Source: Nocardia concava NBRC 100430 (GTDB lineage: Bacteria > Actinomycetota > Actinomycetes > Mycobacteriales > Mycobacteriaceae). Taken from it: a stretch of 64,000 nt of DNA. Below are positions 34,519 through 42,845 of the stretch, piece after piece. The notes below the pieces were generated by a model. It made no database searches and was not told where the DNA came from. It saw only the letters and a program-made list of their open reading frames with translations. The translations under genes were made by a program, and so were the position numbers. The stretch covers positions 38,284 through 102,283 of the forward strand of contig NZ_BAFX01000020.1 of NCBI RefSeq assembly GCF_000308815.1. The letters run 5' to 3'. Position 1 is the first letter of the stretch; every line of letters begins with the position of its first letter.

Positions 34519-35934
34519 TCAGTCATCCAAATCGAAGAAGGCGATACTGGCATCGGCATCCGCTAGCTTCGGAACGTTTGGGATTCCACCGAGCTCCTCA
34601 TCGAGCCGTCGACGCAGGCTCACTGCCTCCTCGGATCGGCCAAGCCCCTGATCGACCATCAGGAGATAGCGATCCAGGTCCTTATTGATGGCAAGCTCGG
34701 GTTCAGCGTTGGTCCGCATGACCTCATTGAGAACGATGTCGCTGCGCAGGCCGGCAGAAAAAGGAACTGACCGCACCCGGGTCTTTTCGTCGCGGGTTTC
34801 CTCCTCCAGCACGCGGATGCTGTCGGCCTCGACCGTCGACAGCACTTGCGGACTATGGGTGGTCACGATGAACTGCACCCGCGGGAATACTTCGGTCAAT
34901 AAGGGAATGATCCGCTGCTGCCAGGCGGGATGCAGATGAAGGTCTACCTCATCGATCAAGACGATTCCCGGCACTGCGGCGAGCAGCTCCTCCGCTCCCA
35001 GACCAGGGTTCGCCCTTGCCATCCGGCTGACCAGATCGATGACCAACCCGGCGGCGATCTTGATTCCGCTGGACAGAAACGACAACGGAAGGACGCCGTG
35101 GTCGCGATGGCGCAGAGTCAGCTCCTTGACGAGCGGATTCCAGGTCGGATCCTGCCAGCCGGTTTCTCGCAGCATCGCATTGCACGCCAAAGCAATTGCT
35201 CGCAGTTGATTGCGAGCGGCCTGCGCCTCCCCTCCGCGCGCATCAGCCACGAAATCGGCCAATGTCAACGCTTCGATGAAGCTCGACAATCGCGAAAGAT
35301 CCGACTTCCCATCCAGTGCTGAGGCGTAGGCCCCTGATCGGGATCGAGCGATCGTTCCAGTGGCTTTGCGTACGCCGAGCAGCCGTTCGACGCCATACAG
35401 GGCGACCACCGGCAGAAGCGGTGGCCATCGGGTGGGAGCAGTGGTGGGAGTTTCTGGATCGGGCGCCGCAAGTTGAAGAGGTCGCCGCCACTCGGGATCA
35501 TCCGCCAGCATTTCTGATTCACGCCACACGTGCGCGATCGCCTGACCGACTTGGGTGTTCTTTTCACCCCACGATGTACGGCCCTTCGCGCTCTTTCGTT
35601 CTCGACGCCACCAATAGGTATTCCCGGCGAGTGTCGCCTCCACGGTAGCGCGGACTGGGTAGATCGCATCCATACGCGCGACCGCGGACGACGAGTCGAG
35701 ATCGCGAGGCACTTCCCGCGCGTCCTCGGCCAGGAAGCCACGTGTCTCACCGTCGAATTCCCGGACGATCGTAGAGAGCATGATCGCGACCGCGTCCAAG
35801 ATCGCGGTCTTACCGGTCCCGTTCGCGCCCACCAAGACCGTCAACGTGGGATCGAATGTGAGGTCGAGATCTGTGAAGCAGCGGAAATTCTCGACCTTTA
35901 ACGTATCGATGTGCCAGTCGCCGGATTCGGACAT
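34519..35934 (-). CDS. ptuA: PtuA-like AAA/ABC-type ATPase of a Septu-type anti-phage system
   Basis: 471 residues from ATG 35934, which lies 10 nt after the stop of the small membrane-protein ORF; the open frame continues upstream but does not look coding. The N-terminus reads IDTLKVENFRCFTDLDLTF followed by Walker A GANGTGKT (residues 36-43), the OLD/RecF-like pattern. Walker B is GIVLIDEVDLHLHPAWQ near residue 327, and a following THSPQVLSTVEAD supplies the switch histidine. No TOPRIM domain is visible. Such ATPases form complexes that hold PtuB in check until infection. The gene ends one base before ptuB. Expression from the regulator-proximal promoter near 36860-37000 is inferred. Confidence 0.83.
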   Translation of the reverse strand: MSESGDWHIDTLKVENFRCFTDLDLTFDPTLTVLVGANGTGKTAILDAVAIMLSTIVREFDGETRGFLAEDAREVPRDLDSSSAVARMDAIYPVRATVEATLAGNTYWWRRERKSAKGRTSWGEKNTQVGQAIAHVWRESEMLADDPEWRRPLQLAAPDPETPTTAPTRWPPLLPVVALYGVERLLGVRKATGTIARSRSGAYASALDGKSDLSRLSSFIEALTLADFVADARGGEAQAARNQLRAIALACNAMLRETGWQDPTWNPLVKELTLRHRDHGVLPLSFLSSGIKIAAGLVIDLVSRMARANPGLGAEELLAAVPGIVLIDEVDLHLHPAWQQRIIPLLTEVFPRVQFIVTTHSPQVLSTVEADSIRVLEEETRDEKTRVRSVPFSAGLRSDIVLNEVMRTNAEPELAINKDLDRYLLMVDQGLGRSEEAVSLRRRLDEELGGIPNVPKLADADASIAFFDLDD

Positions 35935-35944
35935 GGTGCACAGG

Positions 35945-36370
35945 CTACCCATCTCTGGCCTCGTCACGGGGACGAGCAGCTGATCGCAACGGTGCGGATG
36001 TCCTGTGTTGACCTGTAGCCGCGCCGGTCGTGAGGGCGGTTCGATGCCCAAACGGTCCCGGTCTGGGCCGCTCACCCAGCCTGTGAACGGCCCGGTGGGA
36101 TCGAGCCTCTCGACGTCGCAGCCATGGCGATTGGGCCTCTGGTGGGCGTACGCCATCAGCCCCATAAACCAGGCCTGCCGTGGCGATTGTCTGTCGGCTA
36201 CTGGACATTTCGCTGTCCGCGCGCTCGCGTTCCACGCGGACCTGGATCGCGGCAACGGTCCAGCCTTGACCCCAGGCGGGCGTGCGGTTGCTTGTCAGGA
36301 TCGTCGAGAACCAAGCCGCCGCGCCGCCGATGCCCAGACCGGCGAGAAACGCGAACCACGCCCCGGTCAT
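35945..36370 (-). CDS. Small hypothetical protein with one N-terminal membrane helix
   Basis: 141 residues from ATG 36370, which has GGAG 6 nt upstream. It starts MTGAWFAFLAGLGIGGAAAW, a likely single membrane helix or uncleaved signal, and the rest is Arg-rich and low in order. It begins 22 nt after the stop of the DUF4254 gene and ends 10 nt before the ptuA ATG, so it fits the operon spacing exactly. The second half looks compositionally random and the true reading frame could be shorter; I do not recognise a family. If real, it might tether the Septu complex to the membrane, but that is speculation. Confidence 0.45.
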   Translation of the reverse strand: MTGAWFAFLAGLGIGGAAAWFSTILTSNRTPAWGQGWTVAAIQVRVERERADSEMSSSRQTIATAGLVYGADGVRPPEAQSPWLRRREARSHRAVHRLGERPRPGPFGHRTALTTGAATGQHRTSAPLRSAARPRDEARDG

Positions 36371-36392
36371 CTCGTGCTCCGTTCCGCGTTGC

Positions 36393-36857
36393 TCATCGTT
36401 CCTCGCCGCCCTGTCCGGATTCTGGAGCGGGACAGGAGAAGTCGGGAATCCGACGGGTTTGGGCGGCGAGATCCTCGGCCAGGTCATCGTAGGCCAGCGA
36501 CAACTCGGCAAGCCGCTGCCACGCAAAGTGCAGCAGGAATTCGGACCCCGCCCCGGACAGCGCCGCGTGCGCCTCGACCGAAAACCCGGCCAGTCGGTCG
36601 ATGACCATCCCGACACTCTCGGTGTGCAGCGCGGCCGCAGCGTGCGGCACCGGCATCTCCCGAGCCACCCACCGATCGATTTCACGCACCAACCTGTATC
36701 GGGCACAGTCGATTTCGCGGACGACGGCCCCGGAACCCGGCCGCGCCTCATGCAAACTGGCGAGCTCGTACGCGGCTTGTAGGACGGGGTGCGGTTCGAT
36801 GATGCAGCCCGTGCAGGCTTCCAGAACCATGTCCTTGGACGGCAATTGTGCGGTCAT
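36393..36857 (-). CDS. DUF4254 family protein, first gene of the Septu-side operon
   Basis: 154 residues from ATG 36857, preceded by GGGAGGTGG; the ORF extends upstream but this start has the only good ribosome site. The segments HPVLQAAYELASLHEARP, CARYRLVREIDRWVARE and ESVGMVIDRLAGFSVEAHAAL fit the helical DUF4254 family. In the family, HxxN/W-type helices resemble small HD-like or ferritin-like bundles; the function is unknown. Actinobacterial DUF4254 genes often sit beside DUF5753/DUF397 regulators, and here the regulator is divergent, 150 nt away. Co-transcription with the membrane ORF, ptuA and ptuB is likely from the spacing. Confidence 0.68.
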   Translation of the reverse strand: MTAQLPSKDMVLEACTGCIIEPHPVLQAAYELASLHEARPGSGAVVREIDCARYRLVREIDRWVAREMPVPHAAAALHTESVGMVIDRLAGFSVEAHAALSGAGSEFLLHFAWQRLAELSLAYDDLAEDLAAQTRRIPDFSCPAPESGQGGEER

Positions 36858-37007
36858 ACTCGCCCACCTCCCGCGATCCGGCAGGAAGCTGCCGGAGAAT
36901 GTGACTGAGTGCACATCTGAGGGTACGTCTGACAACTTGTCAGATCAACACTCTGAGGAGATTCGAAGCGCTGTACGATTGCGCTGACCCGGCGGAAGGA
37001 TGGATCG

Positions 37008-37871
37008 ATGGCACCTCAGTCGCCGACCGTGGCGCGGTGGGAGCTCTCGCTTCGGTTGAACGAGTGGCGGAAGCAACTCAACATCGATGTGGACACGGCA
37101 GCCAAGGCGCTGAAGATCTCCCGTAATCACTGGTGGCAGATCATGAGCGACCGTCGTGCACTGACCAACGATCACTTCGCTGGCATGATCGCGCTGTTCG
37201 GGATCGATGAGGACGAACAGAAGGTCCTGCAGGAGTTGCGTACTGTGGCTCGCGACCGTGGATGGTGGTCCGAGTACTCCGCGCTCTTCAGCGATGAGAA
37301 CAGGCGGTTGTTCGGTCTCGAGCACGGTGCCCAATCCATCTTCAGTTACGAGGCCTTGCTGATTCCGGGCTTGCTGCAGACCGAAAACTATGCCCGCGCG
37401 GTCATGGCATCCGACGTTGCTCGAATCCGCCCGGTCGATGCCGAGCGCTACATCGAGGCGCGGATGCGCAGGCAACAGCGCCTTACAGGTGAAGATCCCT
37501 TGCAGCTCACCGTGGTTCTGAGTCAAGCGGCGCTCGAACAGCAAACCGGGGGGCCTGCGGTACTGAAAGAACAGTTGCGGCACGTCGCGGCGACGATGCG
37601 TGATACTCGTGCCAGCGTGGATGTTCGCATCGTACCGTTCACCGCAACCAAGCGCCCGATCCTCAGTGGTTCGCCATTCCACCTCATCGAGTTCGAGAGC
37701 TCCGTTCTACCGACGCTCGCCTGGCACGAATCCGTTGCCACCCATGGCATTATCGAAGATCCGTCCAGGGTCCGCGAACTACGCATCATCTACGGTCGAC
37801 AACTCGATTCCGCATTGAGCCGAGAGGACTCGCTCGCGCTGATCGAGAGCACGGCGGATGAGATAGCCTGA
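37008..37871 (+). CDS. Helix-turn-helix regulator with DUF5753 (Scr1-like) domain
   Basis: 287 residues; ATG 37008 after GGAAGGA. Residues about 12-70 form an XRE-type helix-turn-helix (LRLNEWRKQLNIDVDTAAKALKIS.. NHWWQIM). From about 85, RDRGWWSEYSALF opens the DUF5753 domain, which contains the family-typical EALLIPGLLQTENYARAV, RMRRQQRLTGEDPLQL and FESSVLPTLAWHE. Such proteins work with a DUF397 partner, which follows after 5 nt. Streptomyces relatives control development, and related pairs behave like toxin-antitoxin units. Its position beside the Septu operon suggests that it regulates that operon; this is inferred only. Confidence 0.84.
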   Translation: MAPQSPTVARWELSLRLNEWRKQLNIDVDTAAKALKISRNHWWQIMSDRRALTNDHFAGMIALFGIDEDEQKVLQELRTVARDRGWWSEYSALFSDENRRLFGLEHGAQSIFSYEALLIPGLLQTENYARAVMASDVARIRPVDAERYIEARMRRQQRLTGEDPLQLTVVLSQAALEQQTGGPAVLKEQLRHVAATMRDTRASVDVRIVPFTATKRPILSGSPFHLIEFESSVLPTLAWHESVATHGIIEDPSRVRELRIIYGRQLDSALSREDSLALIESTADEIA

Positions 37872-37876
37872 AAACT

Positions 37877-38257
37877 ATGAGCACCACCGAGTTTCATGAC
37901 GATACCCACAACGGCTGGTTCAAGTCCTCCAAATCCAATGACGGACCAAACTGCGTCGAGGTCAAGTTCGCCGGTGACGTTGTGCTCATCCGCGACAGCA
38001 AGTTTCGGCGAGACCCGATCAACGCGGATCGGGCGCAGCCCATGATCGAGGTTGGCCGCCGATTCTGGAATACCTTCCTGGCATTCGCCCTTGGCGCGGA
38101 AGTTGAATCGCTCCAGGGACTGCCCACGATCACGCCACACGCGTCCGGCGAAGTCACGATCACGGCCCGAAGTGGAGATACCACACTGACCTTCACCGAG
38201 ACAGAATGGGCCGCATTCATTTCCGGCGTTCAGGAAGGGGAGTTCATCGCGGCCTAG
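37877..38257 (+). CDS. DUF397 partner protein with a duplicated domain
   Basis: 126 residues, 5 nt after the DUF5753 regulator. DUF397 is normally about 60 residues: GWFKSSxSN..NCVEV, then RDSK, then WxxFLxG. Here the first unit reads GWFKSSKSNDGPNCVEVKF, IRDSKFRRDP and FWNTFLAFALGAEV. A second C-terminal half follows with VTITARSGDTTLTFTETEW, AAFISGVQEGEF. So the protein looks like a full domain fused to half a second one. DUF397 proteins are the small, usually cognate, partners of DUF5753 regulators. Confidence 0.78.
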   Translation: MSTTEFHDDTHNGWFKSSKSNDGPNCVEVKFAGDVVLIRDSKFRRDPINADRAQPMIEVGRRFWNTFLAFALGAEVESLQGLPTITPHASGEVTITARSGDTTLTFTETEWAAFISGVQEGEFIAA

Positions 38258-38304
38258 GAGGTCGCGATCGAATCGTTCGATGCGTCAACTCTCGGCCTGT
38301 GGCC

Positions 38305-38577
38305 TCACGAGACCCTCTCGATCGTTGCGACTACCCCGCGTGGAACAGCAGTGGGCTCTTCAATCTTGGTGACGGTCCAGGTGCCATCATCGAAGGTGAA
38401 AGTATCGCCCTCCGCGAGATCGAGCATCGTCGGCTGGCCACCGACCGACACGCTGAGTTGAAGGATCCGGCGGCCGTCTGGGTTAGCAAATGTTCCTCCA
38501 GAGACTCCAAAGCCGTTTGCTGTGGTGCTTGGGAACATCTTGCTGATGGTGACCGTCTCGGACTGGTCGTTGGTCAT
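38305..38577 (-). CDS. Small beta-rich protein after the calpain-like gene, candidate immunity or partner protein
   Basis: 90 residues from ATG 38577 with GAGGA 5 nt upstream; the longer open frame overlaps the protease gene and is not used. It begins 7 nt after the protease stop, so the two are almost certainly co-expressed. Sequence is beta-strand-like (ILQLSVSVGGQPTMLDLAEG, TFTFDDGTWTVTKIEE) and resembles small actinobacterial proteins of the DUF6406 kind; that family name is from memory. No signal peptide or membrane helix. Toxin-then-small-partner order suggests that it inhibits the protease or serves as its target; neither is shown. Confidence 0.65.
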   Translation of the reverse strand: MTNDQSETVTISKMFPSTTANGFGVSGGTFANPDGRRILQLSVSVGGQPTMLDLAEGDTFTFDDGTWTVTKIEEPTAVPRGVVATIERVS

Positions 38578-38584
38578 AAAGTCC

Positions 38585-40045
38585 TCACTTGAGTGTTGTG
38601 TAAAGTCCGTATCTGGTGCCATCCGGATTGTACTTGCGGTAGTACTCCAGGAAGGTCTGTGCGTTGATCGGCGGCGGAGTGTACTGCGCGCCCCACGGAT
38701 TTCGCAGATGGATCCGGTCGCCATCGATTTTGGCAACTTCGTACGCGTGCTCAAACTCGAAGAACGGAAACGGGCGAGGCTCGGAGGGCGGACCTCCGCG
38801 GCTCCCGACGAGCACAGGCTTTCCATCGGATAGCTGATCGCTGAATTCTTTGAGAAGCGCTTGCGCGCCGTGCTTTTCGTCGGGGAAGCGCCGCACCTCG
38901 GCCTCCTCACCGATCATCCTGGCAAGGATGTTGGCTCGATCATATTCATTTGAACCCAGGTCAATTCGGTTATAGCCGAGAGGCGGTGAGTCTGGCGACG
39001 GAGGGCGCTTCGCGCCCTGCCGGTCGGCATCAACATCGGCTTTGCGGCCTTCGAATGCGCTGTCCTGCCAGTCTTGTTCCCACTCATTACGTTTGGCTTG
39101 ATCCCAAGTTTGATCCTCGCCGGCGATGAGCTTCTCGTAGAGAGCTGGCCAGCTGCAGTCGGTGGGGCGGGAACCTGCGAGCTTGTCGGGATCGTTCAGT
39201 TTGAACGGAAGTTCGTTGCTGACGCGGTAGGTAGTGGTCTCGCCGGTGGGCGTGGCTACCGGATTCCAGGGTGTTGCAGGTTCCACCTGGTGGAGCGTGA
39301 TGTCGAATGTGCCGTCGCCGCGGTCTACGACTGCGTTTTGGATGGCTTCGGGGCGGTGTCCGGCTACTGCGCCGAATGTGGAGATGATTCCGCAGTCGCC
39401 GACCTCGCCCTGGACTGCCTGCTCGCGGGTCGGGGGGCCGTCGAAGGCCGGCTTTTCGAAGGGGCGGTGTTCGACCTCGGGGATGTTGGTGTAGTAATCC
39501 TGTGTGATTGGGGGGCTGTCAATTTCGGTGACTTTGTCGGGTTCAGTGTCTGAGGGCTCCACCTGGTCGGCGTTGATGTCCGGTGGTGGGACCGGATTCG
39601 GGTCGGGAGATTCTGGGGTGGCTTCGGGCTTGTTGTCGGGCTCCGAGGGGGGAACGTCTTCAGGATGGTTGATTTCGTTCGGTTCGGTTGGCTGATCGCT
39701 CGGAGCTGTGGGGTCGTCCGGTACGAGGTCCTGGGGTTCGGTCCGATCCGCGGTGGAATTCGGTGGTTCTTCGAATGGGGCTGGTGGCTCGGCCCACTCG
39801 CCGTGGGCGGGGCTTGGCTCGGGGTGCTCGCGCTGGGCGGCGAGTATGCGTTGAGTTGCTGTGTCGGAATCGCTGAGAGTGGGGGAGGAATTCTCGGCTG
39901 CGTCCGATGACCGTTGTTCGTAGCGCATGAGACGTTGGGTCGGTGTCTCGGCTTCGGTGTCGGTGTCGGGCTTCTGTTCTGGACGGGTTGCAGGCTCTTC
40001 GTCGCTAGCGTCTACGGCCGGGGCGTTGGGGGCGTCGGCGCTCAC
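38585..40045 (-). CDS. Calpain-like (C2) cysteine protease with a long disordered N-terminus
   Basis: 486 residues from a GTG at 40045 that overlaps the ATPase stop (GTGA) with GGAG upstream. Residues 1-195 are Pro/Glu/Asp/Thr-rich and disordered. The C-terminal part has the calpain core: QGEVGDCGIISTFGAVAG with nucleophile Cys218, CSWPALYEKLIAG (like calpain LWPALLEKAY), EHAYEVAKI with His433 and HLRNPWG with Asn449, giving a complete Cys-His-Asn triad. No calcium-binding domains are seen. Bacterial calpain-like domains occur as toxin modules and effectors. The gene follows a HerA/FtsK-like ATPase, and a small partner follows it. It may be an exported toxin or an intracellular effector; there is no signal peptide. 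Confidence 0.78.
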   Translation of the reverse strand: MSADAPNAPAVDASDEEPATRPEQKPDTDTEAETPTQRLMRYEQRSSDAAENSSPTLSDSDTATQRILAAQREHPEPSPAHGEWAEPPAPFEEPPNSTADRTEPQDLVPDDPTAPSDQPTEPNEINHPEDVPPSEPDNKPEATPESPDPNPVPPPDINADQVEPSDTEPDKVTEIDSPPITQDYYTNIPEVEHRPFEKPAFDGPPTREQAVQGEVGDCGIISTFGAVAGHRPEAIQNAVVDRGDGTFDITLHQVEPATPWNPVATPTGETTTYRVSNELPFKLNDPDKLAGSRPTDCSWPALYEKLIAGEDQTWDQAKRNEWEQDWQDSAFEGRKADVDADRQGAKRPPSPDSPPLGYNRIDLGSNEYDRANILARMIGEEAEVRRFPDEKHGAQALLKEFSDQLSDGKPVLVGSRGGPPSEPRPFPFFEFEHAYEVAKIDGDRIHLRNPWGAQYTPPPINAQTFLEYYRKYNPDGTRYGLYTTLK

Positions 40046-42837
40046 CGGGCGGCTCCAGCGAGATCGAGGATGGCCAGGGGCCATTGGGTGGGTAGGTGCA
40101 GATGGGCGGTTGCCTGGTGGAGGCGTTGTGCGAGGGTGGTGGCGTTGGTCAGGGACGCGATCGCGGTGAGGATGAGAGGTGGTGTACCGCGGCCGGTTAT
40201 GACGGTGGGTGCGGGGGACCAGGTGTCGGGGTGCGCCCGCAATTGGTGGAGTTGTTCGGCGGTGGTTGTGCCAGGGAGGTGCATTCCGCGTGCGGTCCAG
40301 GATCCGGTGTCGGGGTGGGGGCGGTCGGTGTCGGGGTGGCTGATGAGGGCGCGTTCGATGTCGGTCCAGCGGAACGGGCCGGCTTGCCAGCGGATCGACG
40401 GCTCATCGGTATGCGGGGGATTGCCGTCGAGCCAGGCGTCGGTGATGTGGTGCAGGTGGTCGGTGAGGGTTTCGGGTTGGTAGTGCGCAGAGATGCCCGC
40501 GTAGCGGGCGTCGATTCCGGTGCGGATGCGGTGAGCGAAGGCCGCACGGACGATCTCGCCGTCGACGTGTCCTACGAAGGCGTCGAGCCAGACCTTGGAG
40601 GGTATGGGGGCGGGCTCGCCGACCAGGTGGGCGATGATCAGGAGTTCCATCCCCACGATCAAGCGTGGATCGTCGGCGAGAAGACGGGCCTTCTCAAGGT
40701 CGCGCAGAATCAGTGGGTTCTCGGAAGGCGTTGTGGCGCCTAGTGAATCGACGGATTCGAGGTGCTCTCGCAGTGGGACCCGGATGCGTATGGGTCGGTC
40801 CATGCCGTCGGCGAAGATCGCGGCGCGGCCAGGAGGGAGCGAGACCACGTGGCGGGATTGGGCGTCATCGAGATTCATGGTGGCGCCGACCATGTCGCGG
40901 TCCTCGGCGGCGGGGAGACGGTGCACGATCTTGAGGGCGGTGTTCTTGATGACGTCGGGGCTGATCTTGGCGGGGATCTGTTCGGCCACGACCAATCCCT
41001 CACCATAGGACCGAATTTCGGCGAGCAGGGCGGTGAACAGCTCGACCGCGTGAGCGGCAGGGGTGCCTGGTTCGGCGCGTTTGAGCAACCGGTGGGCCTC
41101 TTCGATCACCGTGACGTGGCGTAAGGAGCCGGTGCCCGGATGCGTGCGCAGGTGTTCATAGATGCGGATCAGGATTGCCCCGATCAGGAAGGCCTTGTCG
41201 GAGTCGTTTCCGATGTCTTCGATCTCCAGTACGGCGTTGCGAGACAGCAGGTCTCCGAGATCCAATAGGTAGCCGCCTTCGAAGAACCTCCCCGGTGTCC
41301 CCAGCCGTAGGGAACCGATGCGCACGTCGATAAAACCGCGCACATTGTCGGTGATTTCGCGGCTGTAGCCGATTCCCTCCACGACGTCCAGCGCGATGCG
41401 TTGCAGGTCCCCGAGGCTCGGGTATTTGGGCGTGACGTCCTTCAAGGCTGATGCGCTGAGCATCGGATTCCAGCCGAGATCGGTGTAGCAGCGCAGTAGG
41501 GCGTGCGACAGGACCTGCGGGAAGGGTTCCACCGCGTCGAAGGCCGCCAGGAACAGGGCTCGGGTGAGGTCGATATGGGTTTGCAGAGGGAAGCCGGGTT
41601 CGGGTTCCAGCGGATTGATACCCACCGGAACCGCACCCGCATCGCCCGGCCGGATCACGGTGACAGGTGCGCCGATGCGTCCGGCCATCCCCGAGTACTC
41701 GGCCTTCGCCGGCTCGATGACGAGCCAAGGAATCATGTTGGTGTGCAATCCGTCCAGGAGGCGACGCACCGTTTGTGACTTGCCCGAACCGGTAGCGCCC
41801 GCTACAAAGGTGTGCCTGTTCAGCGTGTCGCGCGACACCGCGAACTCGCCGACCGCTCGATCGGCCGCGTCCAACACGTCGCCGACGGGAATGCCGTCGA
41901 ACGCTGTGGTCTCGTTGCCGGTCTCGGGCGTTACATCGAACAGCGCCGGCTCGACGACCCGAACGCCGGGCAGCTCGCGACGCGGCGGGTGTGTCAGGGC
42001 CACAACGAGTTCCGCCGATGCGATAAAGGGGGATGTGAAGCCCGATTCGGTCGCGGGGATCGGATTTTCCCACGCCCGGAGCAGGGTCGCGGCCTCACCA
42101 GTGTGATTGGGGCGCAACGTATAGGGCAGCTGGTCGAGATCGACGGCGCTGCACAGTAATCCGGCGGCAGCATGCGCCGCCGCGTCGTCGGCCGCGCCCA
42201 CGAGCACGTGCAGGTTCCACATGCCGGTCGACATGGCTCGCGAGAGTTCTCGATGCCGACCTTCGCCACGGGTGACCGCCAGCCGTGCCGGTTCCCAACC
42301 GGGGGAAGACCTCTTGTCCGACAGATCGATCTCGAGCCGCATGAGGTCTTCGTCGAGTGCGGCCGGACTGAGTGGCTCGGCGACGACCAGCCATGCGAAA
42401 GCCCCGGGCAGGTGGGCGATGTAGTCCTCGAATCCGCCGCGACCCGGTGCGGTGGCGCCGTCCGTGGGGGTCCACAGCGCGTCCGGTCGTCCTGTGCACC
42501 GGATCCAGGACAGCGAATCCCACTGTCGGGCTAGCTGCTCGGAATCGACGGGAATGCCCTGGCTGCCAGGCGGAAACAACAACGAGTCATCTTGCGCGAC
42601 GGGGCAGTTCGGTCGTCCGCCGATGAGGATCCGGAAGTCGCGACTGCCGATCGGCCGGTCCCAGGCCGCGACGAACGCTCCACCGTCCTCGCGGCGAAGT
42701 CGCGCGTGCGCCGAAGTGATCGCGGCGAACAGCTGCGCTGAGATCCTTCCATCGATGTCGGCGACGGTCTCCGTGCCCGCGGTGGGTTGGGGCCGGGGTG
42801 TCACGACCATACGGTGAAACTCGAACCCCGCGAACAT
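40042..42837 (-). CDS. HerA/FtsK-superfamily ATPase (VirB4/TraG-like)
   Basis: 931 residues. The start is ATG 42837 because GGAGGTGA lies 8 nt upstream, inside the end of the preceding gene. An N-terminal region of about 330 residues has no recognised domain. The ATPase core has Walker A GATGSGKSQT (near 346), the HerA/FtsK-typical WLVIEPAKAEYSG after it, DNVRGFIDVRIGSLRLG in the middle, and Walker B HVTVIEEAHRLL (near 575) followed by EIRSYGEGLVVAEQIP and KIVHRLPAAEDRDMVG. These are the marks of hexameric pumping ATPases of the HerA/TrwB group. The last 200 residues are His/Pro-rich. It sits between a membrane protein with a degenerate P-loop and the calpain-like protease, with both junctions overlapping. 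Confidence 0.82.
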   Translation of the reverse strand: MFAGFEFHRMVVTPRPQPTAGTETVADIDGRISAQLFAAITSAHARLRREDGGAFVAAWDRPIGSRDFRILIGGRPNCPVAQDDSLLFPPGSQGIPVDSEQLARQWDSLSWIRCTGRPDALWTPTDGATAPGRGGFEDYIAHLPGAFAWLVVAEPLSPAALDEDLMRLEIDLSDKRSSPGWEPARLAVTRGEGRHRELSRAMSTGMWNLHVLVGAADDAAAHAAAGLLCSAVDLDQLPYTLRPNHTGEAATLLRAWENPIPATESGFTSPFIASAELVVALTHPPRRELPGVRVVEPALFDVTPETGNETTAFDGIPVGDVLDAADRAVGEFAVSRDTLNRHTFVAGATGSGKSQTVRRLLDGLHTNMIPWLVIEPAKAEYSGMAGRIGAPVTVIRPGDAGAVPVGINPLEPEPGFPLQTHIDLTRALFLAAFDAVEPFPQVLSHALLRCYTDLGWNPMLSASALKDVTPKYPSLGDLQRIALDVVEGIGYSREITDNVRGFIDVRIGSLRLGTPGRFFEGGYLLDLGDLLSRNAVLEIEDIGNDSDKAFLIGAILIRIYEHLRTHPGTGSLRHVTVIEEAHRLLKRAEPGTPAAHAVELFTALLAEIRSYGEGLVVAEQIPAKISPDVIKNTALKIVHRLPAAEDRDMVGATMNLDDAQSRHVVSLPPGRAAIFADGMDRPIRIRVPLREHLESVDSLGATTPSENPLILRDLEKARLLADDPRLIVGMELLIIAHLVGEPAPIPSKVWLDAFVGHVDGEIVRAAFAHRIRTGIDARYAGISAHYQPETLTDHLHHITDAWLDGNPPHTDEPSIRWQAGPFRWTDIERALISHPDTDRPHPDTGSWTARGMHLPGTTTAEQLHQLRAHPDTWSPAPTVITGRGTPPLILTAIASLTNATTLAQRLHQATAHLHLPTQWPLAILDLAGAAR

Positions 42838-42845
42838 GTTCGCCG

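Noticed and set aside
38267..38281. Small inverted repeat ATCGAA-TCG-TTCGAT between convergent genes
   Set aside because: Only 6 bp of stem and no T-tract; too weak to call a terminator.
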